Shown in pieces: positions 25,754-33,191 of a stretch of 64,000 bases of DNA (its first letter is position 1; every line of letters starts with the position of its first letter). The DNA is from Bog-473 sp963824195. GTDB lineage: Bacteria > Actinomycetota > Acidimicrobiia > Acidimicrobiales > RAAP-2. A program made the translations under genes and the position numbers. The notes under the pieces were generated by a model, which had not been told where the DNA came from, ran no database searches, and saw only the letters and a list, made by a program, of their open reading frames with translations. The stretch is taken from NCBI GenBank assembly GCA_963824195.1, contig CAWGOJ010000001.1, positions 1 through 64,000 on the forward strand, read 5' to 3'.

Positions 25754-26719
25754 ATGGTGAGTCTTTCTCCAAGAGCAACCGTCCGGACGTCACGACACCT
25801 GGCAGCTTGCAGCGTGGCCGCAGCCGTGCTCGGGATCGGCCTTTTTCTCGCCAGTGGTGTCTCACGGGCCTCGGCGAGCGATCCCTCCTCAGGTGTCATC
25901 AACGCAGTCGGAGCTGAGAACGAGTACGCCAACGTGCTCAGCCAGATCGGCGGCAAGTACGTCAAGGTGTCGTCCATCCTCAACAACCCCAACACCGACC
26001 CGCACACCTTCGAGGCGAGCACGAGCGTGGCGCAAGAGGTGAGCCAGGCCGAGCTCATCGTCCAGAACGGGGTCGGCTACGACGCCTTCATGAACGACAT
26101 CGAATCGGCCTCACCTAATTCGAGCCGCAAGGTCATCGTGGCCCAGCACGTCCTCGGCCTCCCGGACAGCACCCCCAACCCCCACCTGTGGTACAGCCCC
26201 AAAACGATGCCCGCCGTGGCCAAGGCCATGGCAGCGGATCTCTCGGAGCTCGACCCGAGCCATAGGGCGTACTTCCACGCCAGGCTCCAGGCCTTCGACG
26301 CATCGCTCAAACCCTGGCTCAATGCCATCGCGGCTTTCAAGGCCCAGTACCCCGGCACCCCGGTCGCCACCACCGAACCGGTGGCCGACTATCTCCTCAC
26401 CGCCATGGGCATGAAGAACCTGACGCCGTTCGTCTTCCAGGCAGACATCATGAACGGGGTCGACCCTGCACCACAGGACATCACACTCGAGAACGGCTTC
26501 TTCACCAAGCACGCCGTGAAGCTCTTCTGTTACAACCAGCAGGTGGTCGATTCGCTCACCACCTCGATTAGACAGACGGCGCAATCTAACGGCGTGCCGG
26601 TCGTCGGGGTCTACGAGACCATGCCCACTCCTGGTTACAACTACCAGTCCTGGATGCTGGCCGAGGTGACGGCGATCAAGGCTGCGGTCGTGCATGGAAC
26701 CTCGACGGAGCACCTGTGA
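25754..26719 (+). CDS. zinc/manganese ABC transporter substrate-binding protein (ZnuA-like)
   Basis: 321 aa. After a signal peptide (SVAAAVLGIGLFLASG) come the cluster A-1 binding-protein hallmarks: NEYANVLSQIGG, the DPHTFEAS ligand-loop His, NPHLWYSP and a late acidic ligand region. There is no His-rich loop between the lobes, so metal choice between Zn and Mn is open. The start ATG 25754 has a weak ribosome site. It overlaps the ATPase gene by 4 nt. Confidence 0.85.
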   Translation: MVSLSPRATVRTSRHLAACSVAAAVLGIGLFLASGVSRASASDPSSGVINAVGAENEYANVLSQIGGKYVKVSSILNNPNTDPHTFEASTSVAQEVSQAELIVQNGVGYDAFMNDIESASPNSSRKVIVAQHVLGLPDSTPNPHLWYSPKTMPAVAKAMAADLSELDPSHRAYFHARLQAFDASLKPWLNAIAAFKAQYPGTPVATTEPVADYLLTAMGMKNLTPFVFQADIMNGVDPAPQDITLENGFFTKHAVKLFCYNQQVVDSLTTSIRQTAQSNGVPVVGVYETMPTPGYNYQSWMLAEVTAIKAAVVHGTSTEHL

Positions 26720-27531
26720 TCGCCGGCCCCGTCCTCGAGGTCGATGGCATCGGTGTCTCCTTCTCGGGCCGAACGGTGCTCGATGGCGTCTCCTTCGAGA
26801 TTCGGAGGGGGGAGTTCACCGGGCTCATCGGCTCCAATGGGGTCGGCAAGACGACGCTCCTGCGCGTCATCCTCGGGCTGCAGCGGCCCGACAGAGGGCA
26901 GGTGCGCGTGCTCGGGGAGTCGCTGTCGGGTGGCGGGCGCTCGCTCGGCTATGTCCCTCAGAAGGTGCTGCTCGACCCCGACATACCGATCCGGGCGCGC
27001 GACCTGGTCGCGCTCGGCCTCGACGCGCAGCGCTACGGCTTCGGGCGGCGCACGAAGGCCCAACGTGAGCTGGCCGACAAGATGCTCTGTGACGTCGACG
27101 CCGAGGGCTTCGCCGACGCCCGTGTCGGGACCCTCTCTGGTGGGGAGCAGCAACGAATCCTGATCGCCCATGCACTGATCAGCGGCCCGGAGCTCCTCCT
27201 GCTCGACGAGCCCTTGGCCAATCTCGACCCCAAGAGCGTCCAAGAGATCGTGGCGCTGCTCCACCGGGTAGCCAGCGCCAACGAGGTGGCCGTCCTCCTG
27301 TCCGCGCACGAGATGAACGCCCTGCTGCCCGTCATGGACCGGATCGTCTACCTGACACAGGGTCGGGCGGCGAGCGGCACCACCGACGAGGTCGTGCGTC
27401 CCGAGGTGCTCTCCAAGCTCTACGGACACCACGTCGACGTCCTTAAGCTGCACGGACGGGTCCTCGTCGTGGCCGAGCCCGGTGCCGAGGCGCATGACGT
27501 CCCCGATCACCCCCCCGTAACCGTCACCTGA
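26716..27531 (+). CDS. metal ABC transporter ATPase (ZnuC-like)
   Basis: 271 aa, GTG start overlapping the previous stop. Walker A is GSNGVGKTT, the signature LSGGEQQR, Walker B LLLLDEP, and the switch His lies in SAHEM. The C-terminal extension is short. It energises uptake together with the two permeases downstream. Confidence 0.88.
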   Translation: MIAGPVLEVDGIGVSFSGRTVLDGVSFEIRRGEFTGLIGSNGVGKTTLLRVILGLQRPDRGQVRVLGESLSGGGRSLGYVPQKVLLDPDIPIRARDLVALGLDAQRYGFGRRTKAQRELADKMLCDVDAEGFADARVGTLSGGEQQRILIAHALISGPELLLLDEPLANLDPKSVQEIVALLHRVASANEVAVLLSAHEMNALLPVMDRIVYLTQGRAASGTTDEVVRPEVLSKLYGHHVDVLKLHGRVLVVAEPGAEAHDVPDHPPVTVT

Positions 27532-27537
27532 CGCCGC

Positions 27538-28473
27538 GTGCACCTCCTCTTCGAGCCGGGTTTCTTCTCCAGTGGCCCGGTCCACACCGCGACGCTCATC
27601 GGGGCGCTCACCGCGGTCGTCTCGGCGGTCGTCGGCACCTTCACCGTGGTGAGGAGCCAGTCCTTCGCTGGCCATGCCTTGACCGACGTCGCCACCACCG
27701 GGGGCTCGGGTGCCTTCCTCTTGGGGCTGAGTCCGCTGACGGGGTTCATCGCCGGCGGGGTCATCGGAGGAGGAGCGATGGAGATGATCGGTGTCGAGCG
27801 GGCGCGGAGCCGGGACGTGGCGACGGGGATCGTTCTCGGAGCGGCCACGGGCCTGTCCGCGTTGTTCCTCTACCTGGACGCGACCCAAAGCGCCGCCACG
27901 GGCGCCACCCAGCAGATCCTCTTCGGGTCGATCTTCACCATCGACCCGTCCACCGTGCCTACCATCGTCATTCTCAGCGCGGCCACGCTGCTCGGGGTCG
28001 GCATGATCCACCGGCCGTTATTGCTCAGCTCCGTGAGTGCGGAGCTCGCCGCGGCCCGGGGCATCAGCTTGCGTGTCGTCGGCCTGCTGTTCATGCTTGC
28101 CCTGGCCGTCGCCGTCGGCCTGTCGTCGATAGCCATCGGGTCGATCCTCTCGACGGCGTTGCTCATCGGGCCTGCGGCCACCGCGCTGCGCGTCACGCGG
28201 AGTTTGCGCACCGCGATGGTGGCCGCCTCCCTCCTCGGAATCTCGACCACGTGGATGGGCATCCTCTTGGCGTACGACAGCGTCTCTTGGGACCCCTCGA
28301 GCCAGGGACTGCCCGTCAGCTTCTTCATCGTGGCGATCGTGTTCCTTCTGTACCTGGCATCGGGTCTCCCTGTCGTGCGCCGGTTCTCCGGCCGTCGCGC
28401 CGGGGGCAATCCTCCACTGGGTGCGGGTCCACCCGGAAGCGAGGACGCGTCGCCGCTCGGTGCAACGGTCTGA
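27538..28473 (+). CDS. metal ABC transporter permease 1 (ZnuB-like)
   Basis: 311 aa, GTG start. It is a polytopic ABC-3 permease (FTVVRSQSFAGHALTDVATTGG, then LLLSSVSAELAAARGI and GSILSTALLIGPAATA). The last ~35 residues are a Gly/Pro-rich cytoplasmic tail. Its stop overlaps the start of a second permease, so the transporter is probably a heterodimer, unlike most ZnuB systems with a single permease gene. Confidence 0.85.
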   Translation: MHLLFEPGFFSSGPVHTATLIGALTAVVSAVVGTFTVVRSQSFAGHALTDVATTGGSGAFLLGLSPLTGFIAGGVIGGGAMEMIGVERARSRDVATGIVLGAATGLSALFLYLDATQSAATGATQQILFGSIFTIDPSTVPTIVILSAATLLGVGMIHRPLLLSSVSAELAAARGISLRVVGLLFMLALAVAVGLSSIAIGSILSTALLIGPAATALRVTRSLRTAMVAASLLGISTTWMGILLAYDSVSWDPSSQGLPVSFFIVAIVFLLYLASGLPVVRRFSGRRAGGNPPLGAGPPGSEDASPLGATV

Positions 28474-29297
28474 TGTTCTCCGGTTTCATGACCAATGCGT
28501 GGGAGGTGGGCACCATCGTGGCGATTGTCGCCGGGGTGGTCGGCTTCTTCGTCGTGCTCCGTGGATCGGCTTTCCCCGCTCACGCCATCCCCAACGGCGC
28601 CTTCGCCGGCGCCGCCGGCGCCAACCTGATCGGCATCAACCCCCTCGTCGGCCTGGGTCTGTTCTCACTGCTCGCTGCCCTCGGCATCGGCTCGCTGAGC
28701 CGGCGTGGCAGGGCCGACGTCGTCACCGCCCTGGTTCTGGTCATGATGCTCGCTCTTGGCGCTGCGTTCTTGAGCCAGAGCACTGAGTACGAGCCCCAGA
28801 TCTTCTCGCTGCTCTTCGGCGAGATCCTGGGCGTCAGCTCGAGCAAGATGCTGCCGGTGGCCGTGTTGGGCCTGGTCTCAATTGCCGCCATCGCCATTCT
28901 CTACCGGCGCCTGATGCTCAATTCGATCGCTCCGGAGATCGCCACGGCCAGGGGCATCCAACCCCATCGGACGGACATGGCCTTCCTCGTGGTCCTAGCC
29001 TGCGCCACCACGATGACGGTGCCGGTCGTCGGGGCCCTCTTGATCTTCACGCTGATGATCGGACCCCCTGCGGCCGCGCGTTGCTTCACTGACAGGCCTG
29101 GCGTTGCCATCGCAGGATCGGTGGTCATCGCGCTGCTCACCGTGTGGTCGGCCCTCGCCAGTTCCTACGAGGTCAATTGGCCGGTTGGATTCTTCGTGGG
29201 CGCCTTCAGCGCAGCGTGGTATGGGCTCGGAAGAATCTACGCCCGGTGGCGCCGAACCCATGGCGGCGAAATTGCCCGCTCATCCGCCCAAAGCTAG
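28473..29297 (+). CDS. metal ABC transporter permease 2
   Basis: 274 aa from the ATG at 28473 (TGATG overlap). It has the same ABC-3 fold as permease 1: FFVVLRGSAFPAHAIPNGAF, LNSIAPEIATARGI, GALLIFTLMIGPPAAA. It is a diverged paralogue of permease 1 and the last gene of the metal-uptake operon. About 265 bp without a gene follow it before the palindrome module. Confidence 0.85.
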   Translation: MFSGFMTNAWEVGTIVAIVAGVVGFFVVLRGSAFPAHAIPNGAFAGAAGANLIGINPLVGLGLFSLLAALGIGSLSRRGRADVVTALVLVMMLALGAAFLSQSTEYEPQIFSLLFGEILGVSSSKMLPVAVLGLVSIAAIAILYRRLMLNSIAPEIATARGIQPHRTDMAFLVVLACATTMTVPVVGALLIFTLMIGPPAAARCFTDRPGVAIAGSVVIALLTVWSALASSYEVNWPVGFFVGAFSAAWYGLGRIYARWRRTHGGEIARSSAQS

Positions 29298-29561
29298 GAC
29301 CTTGCCGGTGCGCGCAAGCGTTCTGGGCCTGATCCGCACGCACCTAGTCCAACAGTCGCCTACGCACCAGCTGAGACTTCCGCCCACCCGAAAACCAACC
29401 GCCGGATAGAGCCACACACTTGCACCGCGGTGCAAAGCCGCCCCGCCCAACGGCCGGAACTCTTCTTGGGCGTCGCCATCCGCCGCGAGTGGGGGACAAG
29501 GCGCATCCAGGCCGGCCGGTTCCGGCCGTCCTGGTCCATTGTGTCCAACAGTTCAGTTCTC

Positions 29562-29689
29562 GAGCTGTCAAGGTGCGGCGCCCGACATGTCGGGCGCCTC
29601 GGCAGAGCCGACCTTGACAGCTCTGGCCGGTTCGTTTCCGGATGACCAAGAGACACTGCTGACCAGGAGTGTGGACATTGGTGTGGACG
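29562..29689. repeat. integrase-linked palindrome and paired repeats, copy 2
   Basis: The outer arms GAGCTGTCAAGGT (29562-29574) and ACCTTGACAGCTC (29611-29623) enclose a perfect 22-bp palindrome (29577-29598, centre CATG). They are followed by GTGTGGACA (29669-29677) and GTGTGGACG (29681-29689). The layout matches 9608-9735 beside the disrupted integrase. It lies just past the integrase stop, so it may be a terminator, although the conserved nested dyad suggests a protein-binding or single-strand role. Confidence 0.8.
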
Positions 29690-29762
29690 TCCACAACGCC
29701 CAAAGCGAGTCAGCCGGTCGCCGGTCTCCGCTCCGCGCCAGCTCGCCACACCCGTCGGAGGT

Positions 29763-30968
29763 TCACGATCCCGAGGTGCCATCCAAGCTCAGCGTTCCCG
29801 AAATGCTTCCACCGACGACGTCGGCTGCCCTGCGATCGGTGGCGTCCATGACGTGCGCGTACGTCTGCAAGGTCAGCGTCGGACGAGAGTGCCCGAGCCT
29901 GCCGGCCACGGTGCGGACATCGACGCCGCCGGCCAACATCACTGTGGCGGCGAAGTGGCGGAGATGATGGAGGCGGATGTGTGTCAGCCCGAGATCGTTG
30001 CGCAGGGTGATGAACCGGGACGTGACGCCACCCGGACGGAGCGGTGACAACCCGTCCGGAGAGGAGGACCACAGGTACGCGTCCGGATCGAGCGTGATCC
30101 CCAGGGCGGTGGAGCGAGCACCCGCCCGTTCCCGGAGGAGCTCGAGCACGGAGAGCGTCGCCGAGTCGAGGGCCATCTTCCGGATGTGGCCGGTCTTGGT
30201 CGACCGGATCTCGACCCGGCCCGGAAGGTCGGAGACGGACCGCCGCACGAGCAGCACGCCCTTCTCGAAGTCCACGTCCGACCAGCGCAGGCCACAGAGC
30301 TCGCCGCGCCGGCAGCCGGTCGTTGCCGCGACGAAGAGCAAGGTGGCCAACTCGGGATCCTTCTCCTCGGCCCGCTCGATTAGGAGTCTGATCTCCTCTG
30401 GCGTCGGTGCGTCCGGTTCGTTCCGCTCCATGCTCGGCGGCGACGCCTGGGCCGCCGGGGAGCGCTCGAGGAGGCCCCACTTGACCCCCTGGTTCAGGGC
30501 GGCTGAGCAGACGGCGTGGTACCGACGGACACTGGTCGCCGACAGGCCCCGCCGGCTCAGCCGGTCGTAGAAGGTGTCGAGGTCCGACGCCTTCAGCTTC
30601 TGCAGGTCCTTCGACCCCAGTTCCTCGGCGATGGCAGCGGCCATGCGGCGATTCTCGACCTGGGTCTTGGCTGCCCGCCCCCTGGCCTCGATGTGGTCGA
30701 GCCAGCGAGTGAGGAGGCCTCCGAAGGTCTCCTTGGTCAAGGGGATCCGTCCGTGATCGGCCTCGCTCACCAGACCCGCCGCGGCACGCTGGGCGTCGCG
30801 CTTGGTCCCCCGCACCGTCGCCGCCGCATACCGGTAGCGGTGCGTCGCCGGGTCACGCCCGAGTGACACCCTGACCTGCCAAACGCCCGGCGAGCGTTCA
30901 CGTAGGCTGCCCTCTACGGACTTCAGCGTAGCGATTATGGACAGGTTATGGACAAGCCGGTCCGTCAA
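29763..30968 (-). CDS. tyrosine site-specific recombinase (integrase)
   Basis: 401 aa. An N-terminal arm-binding-type domain (LRERSPGVWQVRVSLGRD) is followed by a core-binding helical domain (~80-170) and a catalytic domain. The catalytic residues are Arg221 (CRRGELCGL), Lys258 region (STKTGHIRK), His334/Arg337 (HHLRH), His360 (LGHS) and nucleophile Tyr370 (QTYAHV), so it looks active. The start is uncertain; a TTG at 30968 gives the full N-terminus but overlaps the TTATGGACA repeats. It lies with its 5' end against tRNA-Ser(GCT) and is likely responsible for inserting element B. Confidence 0.88.
   Translation of the reverse strand: MTDRLVHNLSIIATLKSVEGSLRERSPGVWQVRVSLGRDPATHRYRYAAATVRGTKRDAQRAAAGLVSEADHGRIPLTKETFGGLLTRWLDHIEARGRAAKTQVENRRMAAAIAEELGSKDLQKLKASDLDTFYDRLSRRGLSATSVRRYHAVCSAALNQGVKWGLLERSPAAQASPPSMERNEPDAPTPEEIRLLIERAEEKDPELATLLFVAATTGCRRGELCGLRWSDVDFEKGVLLVRRSVSDLPGRVEIRSTKTGHIRKMALDSATLSVLELLRERAGARSTALGITLDPDAYLWSSSPDGLSPLRPGGVTSRFITLRNDLGLTHIRLHHLRHFAATVMLAGGVDVRTVAGRLGHSRPTLTLQTYAHVMDATDRRAADVVGGSISGTLSLDGTSGS
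30935..30954 (+). repeat. paired TTATGGACA direct repeats at right end of element B
   Basis: TTATGGACA occurs at 30935-30943 and 30946-30954, 27 bp left of the attachment core. It mirrors 10722-10742 at the other end. These are probable integrase arm-type sites. They also overlap the integrase start region, which would allow self-control. Confidence 0.65.
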
Positions 30969-30980
30969 AATGCAAAAGTC

Positions 30981-31024
30981 CTGCTGGAGAGGTGCGAGAG
31001 CGGCCGAATCGGACTCACTGCTAA
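30981..31024 (+). repeat. attachment core (copy 3) in tRNA-Ser 5' half
   Basis: This is the reference copy of the 44-nt repeat found at 945-988 and 10573-10616. It covers 5 nt of leader plus the tRNA up to the anticodon loop. The right limit of shared sequence, in the anticodon loop, is a common crossover place for tyrosine integrases. Confidence 0.85.
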
Positions 31025-31074
31025 TGAGTTGACCTGGGTAACCGGGTCCGAGGGTTCAAATCCCTCCCTCTCCG
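30986..31074 (+). tRNA. tRNA-Ser (anticodon GCT)
   Basis: 89 nt. The acceptor stem GGAGAGG pairs with CCTCTCC (31067-31073), with discriminator G. The anticodon stem ACTCA/TGAGT closes the loop CTGCTAA, with anticodon GCT at 31020-31022. A long variable arm of class II type follows, and the T arm is GAGGG-TTCAAAT-CCCTC. CCA is not encoded. It reads AGC/AGT codons. The 5' half is duplicated at two upstream places as integration scars, and the promoter must lie in element-derived sequence left of 30981. Confidence 0.93.
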
Positions 31075-31190
31075 CTCGGGCGTCCGGTAGCTGGTGCCGG
31101 ACGATCCGGAAGTCGGCTCGCTTCGGCGGGTCTGCCGTGCACCGTCACCCCGGCGGGAACCGGCCTGGTGCGAGGAGTGTGTGCGACGTC

Positions 31191-32591
31191 GTGGGTCTCT
31201 ACTGGATGCAGACCCTTGGGTGTCCCAAGAACCAGGTGGACTCCGACAAGCTCGAAGGTCACCTCGAAGCGCTGGGGTACGACCGCGCTCCGGATCCCGC
31301 CGCGGCCGATCTCGTCGTCGTCAACACGTGCGCCTTCATTGAGGCGGCCCGCCAGGAGTCGATCGACACCGTGCTGAGCCTGGCCGAGGGACGCGCCGCC
31401 GGGGCGCGCCTGGTCGTCACCGGCTGCATGGCAGAGCGTTACGGCGACGAGCTGCGCCACGCCCTGCCCGAGGTCGACCTCGTGGCCGGGTTCGGCCGGG
31501 AGCTGATCGATGTCGCCCCGAGTACGCCCGCCAACGCGGTGCCTGTCTCCCTCAGCGCGGCCCGGACCTCAGCGCCGCCGTCGGCCGTTTCTCCGGTCCA
31601 CGCCTTCGACCTCCTGGAGCTGCCCCGCCCCGCCGCACGCGCCACCTGGGCCTACGTCAAAGTCGCCGAGGGGTGTGACCGCATTTGCGGGTTCTGTGCC
31701 ATCCCCTCCTTCCGCGGCAAGCAGCGATCCCGCTCCGCCGAGGAGGTGCTCGCCGAAGTCGACGCGCTGCTCGCGCCGGCGCAGGACGCGCCCCCCATGC
31801 GCGAGATCGTCCTCGTAGCCCAGGACCTCGCCTCCTACGGCCGCGACCGCTCGGGCCCAGGGAGGCGCACGCGGATCGTCAACGGCGTCGCACCAATTGC
31901 TGCCCTCACCCGCGCTATCTCGGCCCGGGTCGAACGCACCCGGCTGCTCTACCTCTATCCGTCCGGCCTGACCGACGAGCTGATCGACGCCGTCCTGGCG
32001 ACCGGTGTGCCGTACTTCGACCTCTCGCTCCAGCACGTGTCGCGCCCGCTGCTCGCCCGGATGCGCCGGTGGGGTGACGGCGAGCGCTTCCTGCGCCGCA
32101 TCGCGGACATCAGGGCCGCGGACGGCGACGCCACGTTCCGGTCGTCGTTCATCCTCGGGTACCCCGGCGAGACCGAGCGCGACCACGACCTGCTGCTGCA
32201 ATTCCTCGAGGAGGCGCAGCTCGACTGGGCCGGCTTCTTCCCGTTCTCCAACGAGGACGGGACCCACGCCGCCGGGCTCGGCGACCAGGTCCCGCCCGGG
32301 CTGGCTCTCGAGCGGCTGCGCGAGTGCGCCGAGCTCCAGGACGCCATCACGGGAGCCAAGCGCGACCGCCTCATCGGCGAGGTGCGGCGGGTCCTCGTCG
32401 ACGCGCCGGGACGGGGCCGCACCGTGCACGAGGCGCCCGAGATCGACGGCATCGTGCATCTCCCGGCCGACCTACAGGTGGGCGGCCTCGTCGACGTGGT
32501 GATCACCGGAGCGGAGGGCCCCGACCTCCGCGGCATCCCCGCCGCCGACCGGGAACCGGCCGCTGCAGGCACAGCAGCGCCGCCGCGATGA
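31191..32591 (+). CDS. rimO: ribosomal protein S12 methylthiotransferase RimO
   Basis: About 466 aa. The UPF0004 domain (TLGCPKNQVDSDKLEG, NTCAFIEAARQESID, VTGCMAERYG) supplies three cluster Cys. The radical-SAM motif is KVAEGCDRICGFCAIP, and a C-terminal TRAM-like domain follows. It adds a methylthio group to Asp of ribosomal protein S12. The ASFIP-type segment reads CAIPSFRGKQRSRS, as in RimO rather than MiaB. The start is placed at GTG 31191; the frame runs back through the tRNA, which is not coding. It overlaps pgsA by ATGA. Confidence 0.9.
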   Translation: MGLYWMQTLGCPKNQVDSDKLEGHLEALGYDRAPDPAAADLVVVNTCAFIEAARQESIDTVLSLAEGRAAGARLVVTGCMAERYGDELRHALPEVDLVAGFGRELIDVAPSTPANAVPVSLSAARTSAPPSAVSPVHAFDLLELPRPAARATWAYVKVAEGCDRICGFCAIPSFRGKQRSRSAEEVLAEVDALLAPAQDAPPMREIVLVAQDLASYGRDRSGPGRRTRIVNGVAPIAALTRAISARVERTRLLYLYPSGLTDELIDAVLATGVPYFDLSLQHVSRPLLARMRRWGDGERFLRRIADIRAADGDATFRSSFILGYPGETERDHDLLLQFLEEAQLDWAGFFPFSNEDGTHAAGLGDQVPPGLALERLRECAELQDAITGAKRDRLIGEVRRVLVDAPGRGRTVHEAPEIDGIVHLPADLQVGGLVDVVITGAEGPDLRGIPAADREPAAAGTAAPPR

Positions 32592-33181
32592 GCGACGCCA
32601 CCCACGAGCACCCGGGACATCCCGGGTTCACCTTCGGGCCGAGCGCGCTGGTCACGCCGGCCAACGCGGTCACGGTCGCCCGGCTCCTCGCTGCGCCGGT
32701 CTACGTGGTGATGCTCGTCGTGTGGGGGGCTTCATGGCTCAACGTCGTGGTCGGAATCGTCCTCGCCGGCAGCGACGGGCTCGATGGCTACATGGCCCGC
32801 CGCCACGGCACCACCCGCTCGGGCGCCTTCCTCGACCCCCTGGCCGACAAGGCGTGCGTCCTCGGTGCCATGTTCACACTGGCCGCCCAGGGCCACCTGC
32901 CGTGGCTTCCCGTCATCCTCATCGCCATCCGCGAGGTCGGCATGCAGCTCTATCGCTCCTGGGTCGGTCGCCGGGGCGTGTCGATCCCGGCCCGCAAGTC
33001 GGCCAAGATCAAGACGCTGGTGCAGGACATCGCGATCGGCACAGTGATCATCCCGCCCCTCGCACACCAACACGGCCTCCAAGTCGCAGCGATCTGGTTC
33101 GCCTGCGCCCTCACCCTCTACACCGGTGCCGAATACCTGCTCGACGGCCGGCGGGCGCTGCACCGGCCAGCGACCCCATAA
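32588..33181 (+). CDS. pgsA: CDP-alcohol phosphatidyltransferase (PgsA-like)
   Basis: 197 aa. The CDP-alcohol phosphotransferase motif DG-x2-A-R-x8-G-x3-D-x3-D is seen as DGYMARRHGTTRSGAFLD followed by PLAD, within a protein of about six TM helices. It probably makes phosphatidylglycerol phosphate from CDP-diacylglycerol and glycerol-3-phosphate. Placement between rimO and cinA is the standard actinobacterial order. The N-terminus is longer than usual (HEHPGHPGFTFGPSALV). Confidence 0.88.
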   Translation: MSDATHEHPGHPGFTFGPSALVTPANAVTVARLLAAPVYVVMLVVWGASWLNVVVGIVLAGSDGLDGYMARRHGTTRSGAFLDPLADKACVLGAMFTLAAQGHLPWLPVILIAIREVGMQLYRSWVGRRGVSIPARKSAKIKTLVQDIAIGTVIIPPLAHQHGLQVAAIWFACALTLYTGAEYLLDGRRALHRPATP

Positions 33182-33191
33182 GGTCACGCCC

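Larger units (their letters stand above)
10573..31024. mobile_element. element B: tRNA-Ser-targeted copper/zinc island with intact integrase
   Basis: About 20.4 kb lies between att copy 2 and the 5' half of tRNA-Ser. The integrase is at the right end reading inward. Paired TTATGGACA repeats lie inside both ends (10722-10742 and 30935-30954). The cargo is copper regulation, copper export and secreted copper-handling proteins (11058-24783) and a Fur/ABC metal uptake locus (25156-29297). No transfer or replication genes are visible, so it may move only with help. Confidence 0.7.

Noticed and set aside
30948..31190. N-terminal extension of RimO through the tRNA gene
   Set aside because: The extension is a translation of tRNA-Ser and its leader. 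Family homology begins at VGLYWMQTLGCPKN.
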